From positions 179,590,675 to 179,654,674 of the forward strand of contig JAHLJT010000631.1 in assembly GCA_031308135.1 (NCBI GenBank): a stretch of 64,000 nt of DNA, given 5' to 3'. The stretch comes from Acheta domesticus (taxonomy: Eukaryota; Arthropoda; Insecta; Orthoptera; Gryllidae). Each line of letters starts with the position of its first letter. The first letter of the stretch is position 1. Positions 56,667-64,000 of this stretch are shown here, in pieces. Both the position numbers and the translations under genes were made by a program. The notes beneath the pieces were generated by a model, which had not been told where the DNA came from, did no database searches, and saw only the letters and a list, made by a program, of their open reading frames with translations.

Positions 56667-58333
56667 CTAGTGGTGCTACAGAATGGCACAGACTTTCCCG
56701 TATTAGTTTTCAATTTTCTTGGGTCTTCGCTAGCTATTCGGAATTGCCACATACTCTTTCTTGCTAGCTACCATCTATCACCGCCAAAAGTACATTTTCT
56801 GTCATTTTCTTAATTTTTCGTTTTCCTATTGGTAGAACGAAAATATTAATTTTAGAATATTAAAGAACACAAAAACCTAGCCGTAAATGACAATTTTCTT
56901 TTAAAAATTACGTGCCGTTTAAGAGAAAATGGCGATTTAGCACTACTAAAAATGCGAAATTTGAAGCTCATTTTCACAGAAACATTTTGAGTTTTGAAAA
57001 TACTTTATATGAAGTTATTTGAAGCACTTACACTCACAAATATAATCATCTTTACAAATTGCGGATTATGTGCATATTAAAGATGTGAGAGATCTTTCAA
57101 AAAATTTACATTTATATAATTTTTGAAAAAACAAAAAAATAACACAAAACAAACTTTACGTCATATTAAAGAGTGTAATTATCACTATCTTTAAAAAAGG
57201 TTCAAGAAAAAATTTGCAGCCATATATGAGAAAATGGCGTTTGAGCATTTCTGAAAATGCCGAAATTTGAGCTACTTTTCACAGAAACCGGTAGTGTTTT
57301 CGAGAAACTTTACTTGACATTATTTAAAGCATATATACTCGTAAATATAATAATGTGAAAAAATCGCCGATAATGTAAATATTAACGACGTGAGAGACAA
57401 GTAAAAAAAATACATTTTTGTAATGTTTGAAATAACCAACCTATAGAGCAATATGGCTTTTATGTCATCTGATAGAGTACATTTACCATTATTCCTACCA
57501 AACGTTTAAAGAAAAAATTTGGAGCCGTTTTTGAGAAAATCTTGTTTTTGTATTTTTTTTAAATTGCACCTATTGCACGAAAACTACTAAAATTTTGAAA
57601 AACATTTACATGACTTTTATGAAAGAAAATTATATGCAAAACAAATTTTATTTGAAGAAAAAATCTCTACCTTCAATTTTGTAGCTGGAGAAAGACGCTG
57701 GAGAAAAATTTTCGAAAATTCAGAGTTATCCGGGAAAATCGGACCTATGCCATGTTAATAAGTGTATTTTACTCTATTCATACAAGCAATTTAAAGAAAA
57801 AAATTTCGAGCCGTTTTCGAGAAAATTTTAATCCCCGGGGGGCTTCATATAAAGTACCCTCAAATTTTGAAGAATCTTTTTCAAAATCTCAAAGCTTTGA
57901 CTAGAAGCAGATCGACTAGAGAATATCCATTTTGGAAGAAATCGTACGTATGGTTTAGGCGCTAGCAGTGTTCACAGACGGACAGACAGACAGACGGACG
58001 GACGGACGGACAGACGGACAGACGGACAGACGGACGGACAGACGGACGGATAGGCGGACGGACAGACTGACGTTTTCCTTTCAATTGGGTTTTCGGTAAC
58101 AAGAACCTAGGAAACAGGGTTTCTGGCTACACCACGTGTTAGGGGATTTTTTTCTTAATTTAGCAACTGGTTTTATCCATTTATTCGTTTTCACGGCGAT
58201 TAATTTAATTTTAATTAATTTCACGGCAATTAATTTTTTTCCGCCAAAAATTGGACATTTTTTCGCGCAGCATTACATACCTTTCCCTATACTACGTATA
58301 TCATTCCGTGTATTCGTACGTATACGGGAAAGT
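56667..58333 (-). mobile_element. Helentron-like element, full-length copy 4 (nested)
   Basis: On the minus strand it runs from ACTTTCCCGT (58333-58324) to CACTAG (ending 56667), 1,667 bases. The hairpin stem GTGC/GCAC lies just inside the 3' end, the ACGGGAAAGT inverse repeat about 30 bases further in, and an enlarged GTCY/GACGGACA tract of about 95 bases lies at 57974-58072. Four internal units of about 305 bases match copies 1 and 2. It sits inside copy 5/6 of the same family (left flank GAA, right flank AAAAATT; on the element strand T|ACTTTCCC...CTAG|TT). Noncoding. This is the best reference copy in the window. Confidence 0.65.
57974..58072. repeat. Expanded GTCY (GACGGACA) microsatellite inside the Helentron-like copy
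   Basis: About 95 bases of GACG/GACA tetramers, equal to GTCC/GTCT on the other strand, at the place where other copies carry only 15-20 bases of the same motif. The tetramer tract is therefore part of the mobile element and has expanded in this copy. Confidence 0.7.
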
Positions 58334-59070
58334 AAAAATTGATTTACGGTAAAACGTCCGTTTGTCCGTCTGTGGTCAACACTCGCGCCTAAACCGTTAA
58401 TCTGATTTTCTCCAAAATTGATATTCATCAATCGCTTGTCTGATGTCGCGGCCCCTGGAATTTGGAACAGATATTTTAATTTTGGTGTGTACTTTACAAG
58501 ACATCAGACATCTTTAAAAATTTGAAAAAAATTACTCCAAATCGTTTGATTAAACTTTGTTGTTGAATAATGCGAAGGACGTTTAAGAGAAAGGTGCAGG
58601 ACTCATTTTCGTTGAAATCTCTGAATTTTTGAAAATTGAAAAAAAAGTTAAAACTACAAAATTGAAAAAAGAGAGTTTGGCTTCAGACAAAGTCCGTTGT
58701 ATAAAATTAGGTCTTTAAAAAAGGTCATGTACAATTCCTTTTGCAATAACGAGAAATTTTGGGGTAATTTGCGCTAGAAAATTACGATTTTTTTTCTTGA
58801 AAGCCACTTCAAATTTTTTCTTTAAATTTTCTCCACATATGTAATAAAAGAGGGTAAGAAATATGTGGCTAGTCCCATTTCCGGGTATTGCATGTATTTT
58901 TCGAATATTGCAAAAGCAATTTAAAATTACAAAATTTAAAATAGAAATTTTTACCGCACATAGTTTGTTGTACAAATGTAGCTCTTGAAAATGTACACTT
59001 GTACAATTTTTTGAAAAAAATGTTAGTTTTTGCGTAATTTGTGCTTGAAATTAATAAAATATTTACAGAA
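58334..59070 (+). mobile_element. Diverged Helentron-like copy (distal part of copy 5)
   Basis: Resumes the family sequence directly after the nested copy: a GTCCGTTTGTCCGTCTGTGGTCAACACTCG-type segment at 58349-58384 (GTCY tract), CGCCTAAACCG, TTCTCCAAAATTGATATTC, then one or two degraded internal units (AATTTTTTCTTTAAATTTTC near 58810). Divergence is clearly higher than between copies 1, 2 and 4, consistent with an older host copy. The right boundary is uncertain. Confidence 0.5.
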
Positions 59071-59879
59071 TTCACACCAAGTAGGAGTCACGAGAAAAAT
59101 TGAATAAATGAGGTGAAAAGTAATTAATTTAATTTTAATTATAATTTACTATTGATATTGCCAATATTAATTCAACTTTTACTTTCTTGCACTTTTACTT
59201 TTCACTTAATGCATTGATGTATTTCTTCTAAAGTAGTCCGCAAAGCGTAATTGAAGTTTCCGCAACAATGCCACATCGATATTTGAGAAGCACAAAATTG
59301 TTGAACTACAAAATTGTTGAATTGTCGAGATGATGGTGGTGATAAGACATAGCTCTTTTATTTAGTCTAGCTGTTGGTGGCATAACTCGTAGGCCGAGAC
59401 CCCATACTTCCATTTGCGATGAATTTCCCAACAATTCTTTTTTATAAATTACTCCTCAGAATGCCCGATGAGTTATGTTATGTACCATTTTACATCATCT
59501 GATCCCTAAAAAATTTACTGCGTATTGAAAAAAAGAAAAAGGTACGTTAACCGTAGATCTTTTACAATAACTTAAAGAAACCAAAGCCCGCGAAAGTTTT
59601 TCCAAAAGAACCTGTACTGATTGAAACTTCTTTTATTCAAAAATTAGGCGCGTTAAGGTCAAATTATTTCTTGCCGTCTTAAATAACAGAGATTTTACTT
59701 TCATGTGAAGTATTTTTGGGGGATAATTCACCGCGGTCGATCTAACGAACATACAACCTAAAGTTTTATTTTCCTGCGCTTCTTTTGAAGCGGTATCAAT
59801 ATACAAAAAGGCGTTAATAAATTAACGTATTATTACAAATCGTAGAATATTAGTAATTTTATTAGTTTATTAATATTAA
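59071..59879. other. AT-rich intergenic DNA, no feature recognised
   Basis: No coding frame or repeat match was noted. Confidence 0.4.
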
Positions 59880-60172
59880 AGTTATTTATCAACTATATTG
59901 AAGTACTAGGACTAACCGATAGACGTGTTGAAATCTGAATACAGATGGAAATAAGAACTTTTGCCAAGAATTGATCTTATTCGACAAGCGAATTCACATA
60001 GGAAATTACGGTAAATCTTGATAACGCTGCGCTAGCAATAATGCGTTGCTCGCTTCTTGGTTTTCAAGTAATATCTGATGTATTAGAATCGTAGAAAATG
60101 CATTATTTCAATATTACATAGCTGTTTCCAATAAGGCAAAAAAGTATGTGCTGTTTTAGCAGCCCTGGTTTA
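59880..60172 (+). mobile_element. Degraded relative of the 7870-8067 Helentron-like 3' end
   Basis: Shares GCGAATTCACATAG, CAATATTACATAGCTGTTTCC and a hairpin-like GTGCTGTTTTAGCAG near the end with 7870-8067. The terminal CACTAG has decayed to CCCTGG. Its start (GAAGTACTAGGACTAACCGATAGA) also matches 11905-11945, so a third fragment may lie there. Confidence 0.35.
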
Positions 60173-60649
60173 AATCATTATCAGTGACTATTCCTTTCCA
60201 CTATCTTTCAGCTTTTTCCAGTGGCTATATCATACACATACACAAGTTTCTTTTTGGTCGGTACGGCACAATTTTTACTTATTTTTACTTACTAGTTTAT
60301 TACAAAACTCCTATGAAGTATTTTGTTTTCAAACCCGTCTCTCCGGCCATCTTATCTGATCTTATCCTATACAGTACACCAATTTTTCAAAATGATTATT
60401 CTCCCACTGATCTTCTCAAGTTATGATTCCGTGAATTGCAAGAGATATTATGATTTTGGGGGTACTGTTTCGAACAACTGGGGTGCCATTGTTATGTACT
60501 ACATTATCCTTGAACTTTATAATTTGATGCATTTCTGACCAGACATGATCCAAATGGTATTTTATGAAGTTCTTCGAAGTTTTTTTAGTATATGCAGGAT
60601 CAAATGTCACGTTTTCAGAAGCTTTCATATAGTACCTTTGAGGTCCTTT
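60173..60649. other. Intergenic DNA, no gene recognised
   Basis: Plus-strand frames (80 and 71 codons) and a minus-strand 92-codon frame (60416-60694) overlap. The minus frame is hydrophilic but has no family resemblance that I can name. Confidence 0.3.
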
Positions 60650-62093
60650 CACTATTCCGTGTTTTGCGTCTGGCGGTCCGGTGTCCCGAGTCACGAAACT
60701 TTTTCTTCCTGGTTCTGGTCCTTTGTCCCGTGGGGCGGGACGTATATTTAACTCAGTGTTATTTCACCCAAGTAGATGGCATCGGTTACTGGTACAACTA
60801 ATTCTCTTCAGAATAGACAAGGAAGTATTTTCTTTCATTTTAGCCAGACTTTGTCCATTTTTTGTTGTTGAAATCAGTATGTTTTCGAGACTGCAGTTTG
60901 TACTACTGATGGTGTCAAAAAGTAAGCGTTCGAGATTGTCACAGCCTGAACTGAGTGATTCAGTGAACACTTCTCCAGTGGCGTAGCATCAGGGGACGCT
61001 AATATGCTGAGCATACCCACGTAAAATATTAATCAATATTGTATCGATAATCTTTCAAGGGGTCCGTTGAGCGAAGCACGATTTGTATTAATTTTAAAAG
61101 TGATTTACTATGATTGAATTGGGAGGTTTGTTACAAGGTGGCCTCTGATTGCTTGGACGCTAAAATGCTTCTAGCGTCTTCCGCGAGATTGCGACGGGCA
61201 TTGACGCATGCGCAGACGGTGAGGTTCCCCCCTCCTGTCCTCACCCTTCACCGAGAGATTCCCGAGTTTCTTACGCTAGCGTACAACTGAGCAAAGAAGC
61301 GTCTGAACAAGTTCCTAGTTTGTGCACGAGAGTGCAGCACATTTAACGTTAGTGAAATATTTTTCTTTCTCACTTGTGATTCTCTGCTTGGTCATCGGCA
61401 CAAAAAATGACAAATAACACTTGCCTACTAATTCTCAATTAATATACAAGGTGATGAATTCTTCCTTAAATATATTGAATATTATTTCGGTCTGAAATGA
61501 ATAAATTCACAAGTGATCTCATTCCATTCGCGCATGAGAATTAAAACTGAGCCATTGCACAATTTGCTTTCGTGTAGTCTCCTAACATAAATTTGTTGAA
61601 GTGTTGTAATATTTGTTTCGATAACAAAGATTCTCGAGATGATTAAAGATCATGATGTGTTCGATTGGCTTTATTGTAGAGCATCTCCAAACGCGTTTCC
61701 CAAACGCGAAAGTCACGCTACGCTACTGCAGTTCTCAGTATGAACAATCTTCAGGAAAATAAGAATTTGAAAACTTTTTCTCGGATGATTCCGAGGAGTA
61801 TAAATTATGTGACAGTAATGATAACTCGGACTCCGTTGATAGAATGCAATTTATAGGCACTATTGGGAATTGGGTAATGCTCTCCGTACCAAACATTAAC
61901 TTACAAAACTATGTGCTATGAATTAGGCAAATTAAAATATTTCAGTAACAATTCAAAAAATAATTTTGAACCTCAGTACAGTTTCTTACTAAGCGGCGTG
62001 CCGGACCGGTAAAAAAGGGTACCCAGGGATTTAAAGGGTCTGCAACGAGAAAAACGTTGCTTCCCGCCATGCGGGACAAAGGACCGCAAAGGG
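60650..62093 (+). mobile_element. piggyBac-like element remnant, interrupted by a hAT
   Basis: The right end is GCGGGACAAAGGACCGCAAAGGG directly before TTAA (62094-62097). On the other strand this reads TTAA-CCCTTTGCGGTCC, the form of piggyBac termini (CCC... at a TTAA target). An imperfect counterpart, CGGTCCGGTGTCCCG then GGTCCTTTGTCCCG with palindromic GTCCCG...CGGGAC, lies at 60675-60735, but no TTAA/CCC left edge is intact. Between them a plus-strand frame begins MVSKSKRSRLSQPELSDSVN (60921) and, after the hAT, continues as acidic FSDDSEEYKLCDSNDNSDS (61780-61836), like the acidic N-termini of piggyBac transposases. One stop and the absence of any catalytic domain show that only the start of the gene and both ends remain. 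Confidence 0.4.
60976..61728. mobile_element. Nonautonomous hAT element inserted in the piggyBac-like remnant
   Basis: Starts CAGTGGCGTAGCAT (60976) and ends ATCACG-type sequence ...ACGCTACGCTACTG (61728). The reverse of the end is CAGTAGCGTAGCGT, a clear inverted match. Flanks CACTTCTC (60968-60975) and CAGTTCTC (61729-61736) agree at 7 of 8 positions, fitting the 8-base hAT target duplication. The 753-base interior has no transposase but contains an NRF1-like ACGCATGCGC at 61204-61213 in a GC-richer, promoter-like segment (61170-61330). Confidence 0.65.
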
Positions 62094-62097
62094 TTAA

Positions 62098-62955
62098 TAA
62101 CACTGCTCTAATACCCCCTGAATATTTCCCTTCGAAACTGTTCGTGTTATATTCAGAAAGTCAACTTTCAATTTATTAAAGAAAAGAAAAAACTAAGAAA
62201 TCATAAAAAATATTATATTCATAAGTCACCTTTTAATTTATTAAGGAAATGAAAAACTAAGAAATCGTAAAAATATTTAGAGCGTGGTTTTTTACAACAC
62301 ACATTGTGCACAAAATAAATGTTGGGCTGCAAAAAAAACAAACCTCTATTGTTTAAAATGTTGTTGAAATATTCAATTCTATAAAATTATTTGTGACGTT
62401 AGTGAATTTAAGAATTATGTTTATTAATTAGATTGAGAATAATTTTTAAAATTAAAGAAATTTTCAATCATTTCTCCTGTGACAATGAATTTATATGAAT
62501 AACATTCACATGTATCAAGGAATTTGTATAGGGAACCTAGTTATTAGCCACAAATGTAAACAAATACCCAGTGTTATTATAATGTTCGTTCCGGAAGATA
62601 CTAGAAAATGAACATATTGAATTGTTTCAAGGAGTTAGATGAGAGATTTTAGTGCAAGGTAGCTCATATGTAGATGAATTACTTAATGGAGAAGTAGAGT
62701 TATCTTGTGTATTCTAAAATTGCACTGAAAAACTGCGATTACCATGCCTGTTATTGTAATCAAACCGAAGACTTGTAATGAATTTTATGAATGAACATAT
62801 GGTAATAAGGGGTCACGAAAAGGATTTTATTTCCAACAAGAAAACTTTATATACAAAAAATAGCTAGAAAAGGACACAAAATGTATCTTTCTCGATATGA
62901 AATGGGCACCTTTTCGGATTCTATGAGTTAATGCACACATGGAAACAATATATAT
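62098..62955. other. AT-rich stretch with the 3' UTR of the edge gene
   Basis: Contains the presumed short 3' UTR (about 62800-62955). Between 62150 and 62290 a segment recurs imperfectly in tandem: two blocks share TTTAATTTATTAA(A/G)GAAA and AACTAAGAAATC about 70 bases apart. Nothing else was recognised. Confidence 0.4.
62826..62831 (-). promoter_or_regulatory. Polyadenylation signal AATAAA
   Basis: AATAAA on the minus strand, about 125 bases downstream of the stop of the 62956-64000 coding segment. The spacing fits the 3' UTR of that gene and supports its being a terminal exon. The hexamer is common in AT-rich DNA, so position is the main evidence. Confidence 0.45.
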
Positions 62956-64000
62956 CTACAACCGCAAGTCGTCTTTCTTTCGCAATCGTGGTTTCTTCCT
63001 ACCCTTCTTTGCTATTTTTTTCTTGGGGTAGTTTTTTTTTGCACAATCTTCTTTAGTATTCTGTGACCGTAATTCTTTGGTACAGATCTTCGAATTATCC
63101 TTGCCACTTCCCTCCCCTAAAGAATCTTGTATGTCACGCTTCTTAAAGGAGTTTAATATATTTTCTACGCCGGAAAGAATTCCATTTCGTCTATCTTGAA
63201 ACGGCTTTCTAGAAAATTCTTTCACCGGGATAGTTTGTCTAAATTCCTTGTTCAATATTAAACTATGCGTATTTTCTTTCCCTAAACAACTTTCATGTCT
63301 TGAAATTTCTTTCAAATTGTCAATCTCATTCAAATTTACAATAGTTTGATAACGTCGTAAATATTTTTCAGTATCACTGTTTGGGGAGTTAGAATCGCAA
63401 TATATTGTGTATTCACTACTGTCACCAGAACGTCGTGCTGTTCTATTGAAAATACACTTGTGTTGTTCCAAGGATTGGAATAAATTTGAATTTGTGAAAC
63501 ACTGTGAATAGTTATTTTTCCCATCTCTTCCGGGAGATGCATTGAATAATTTAGTAGAATGGCGTTCTTCTGTCTCTGTGTCTAAATATTTACACGATGT
63601 TCGCATTTTAGTATTTCTTGAAAGAGGATTTTGGAGAACGATAGGATATTTTCTATGAAGTTCAAGACCCCTTTGCTCTATTGCATCTGATTTAACTTGC
63701 TCCTTCACCTCATTTGTCGTCAAAGTAGTGGCTAAATTTGCTGACGGTGCCAAAAGCTTCAAGGACATGATGTGATTTTCGGACTGTTGTTTGTCTCCCT
63801 GAGGTTCTACATCAGAAGGACTACTTGTTTGCAGAACATTTTCTTGCGCGTGACAAATGAATTTTTCGTTATTGTTCTCCATTGAAATGAGAGGAATCGC
63901 ACGACTCTGTGGTAATACTAAGGAATGGTCTGTGCCTCTCCGAATTATTGTTTCCTCGTCGGCCAGAAAATTTTGAAAATCTTCATCCTGTGAGTAATGA
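62956..64000 (-). CDS. 3' part of an unrecognised, probably nuclear, protein gene (runs off the window)
   Basis: The frame is open from the right edge to a TAG at 62956-62958. The first in-window ATG (63882) gives 308 residues, but 39 further stop-free codons lie upstream to the edge, so that ATG is probably internal. The protein is hydrophilic and rich in Ser, Asn, Glu and Lys, with no membrane segment or enzyme motif that I recognise. The last 30 or so residues are very basic (KKKIAKKGRKKPRLRKK), a plausible nuclear localisation or nucleic-acid-binding tail. Codon content and the absence of tandem repetition set it apart from the chance ORFs in the window. A possible splice acceptor (TCATTACTCACAG in gene sense) lies about 14 bases inside the edge, so this may be one terminal exon starting near 63987. 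An AATAAA follows the stop at a normal distance. Function is unknown; a fast-evolving chromatin or cell-cycle protein is one guess only. Confidence 0.6.
   Translation of the reverse strand, partial: HYSQDEDFQNFLADEETIIRRGTDHSLVLPQSRAIPLISMENNNEKFICHAQENVLQTSSPSDVEPQGDKQQSENHIMSLKLLAPSANLATTLTTNEVKEQVKSDAIEQRGLELHRKYPIVLQNPLSRNTKMRTSCKYLDTETEERHSTKLFNASPGRDGKNNYSQCFTNSNLFQSLEQHKCIFNRTARRSGDSSEYTIYCDSNSPNSDTEKYLRRYQTIVNLNEIDNLKEISRHESCLGKENTHSLILNKEFRQTIPVKEFSRKPFQDRRNGILSGVENILNSFKKRDIQDSLGEGSGKDNSKICTKELRSQNTKEDCAKKNYPKKKIAKKGRKKPRLRKKDDLRL

Noticed and set aside
60416..60694. 92-codon minus-strand transposase fragment
   Set aside because: Hydrophilic and plausible-looking, but no motif could be named, and its strand is opposite to the piggyBac-like frame.

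Overview
This is nuclear DNA from a multicellular eukaryote, most likely an arthropod and probably an insect with a large, repeat-rich genome. The evidence is the absence of packed ORFs, the AT-rich background with scattered CpG-rich islands, tRNA-derived SINEs, hAT-type and piggyBac-like DNA transposons, a Penelope-like retroelement, a non-LTR retrotransposon tail, and a Helentron-type family with the GTCY microsatellite known from Drosophila DINE-1/mini-me elements. The species cannot be named from the sequence.

Only one stretch looks like a host gene: a minus-strand coding segment at the right edge (62956 to beyond 64000) ending in a lysine/arginine-rich tail, with a polyadenylation signal about 125 bases downstream. 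It is probably the terminal exon of a nuclear protein that I do not recognise. Nearly all other long ORFs are chance frames in GC-rich, polypyrimidine or minisatellite DNA, or lie in transposon remnants.

Layout. 1-5700: an interspersed repeat copy, a C-rich island, a SINE fragment and a CRE-containing island. 5738-8067: a 1.6-kb Helentron-like element and the 3' end of a relative. 8068-18780: GC islands, four copies of one SINE family, a compound (AC)n(AT)n tract and a second copy of the first repeat. 18785-20070: a possible conserved noncoding element and a 356-bp foldback. 22579-23241: a 17-bp GC minisatellite next to an ACCGGT palindrome cluster and a possible hAT end. 27514-28212: a nonautonomous hAT with a perfect 8-bp target duplication. 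28393-29745: a decayed Penelope-like element with 509-bp near-identical inverted arms. 31320-32170: a strongly strand-asymmetric G-rich block. 32830-33652 and 37751-38827: two inverted-repeat elements. 41490-46140: polypyrimidine, CCCCG and GGC tracts and further islands. 49732-59070: several Helentron-like copies, one nested inside another. 52440-53290: a dead LINE 3' end. 60650-62093: a piggyBac-like remnant interrupted by a second hAT.

There is no operon and no multigene system here. The most informative signals are the Helentron-like family (about 305-bp internal units, 3' hairpin, GTCY tract), the nested insertions that give relative ages, the six-frame-open minisatellite, and the series of GC-rich islands with palindromic CRE, homeodomain-type and E-box-like motifs that could be regulatory DNA around a distant gene.
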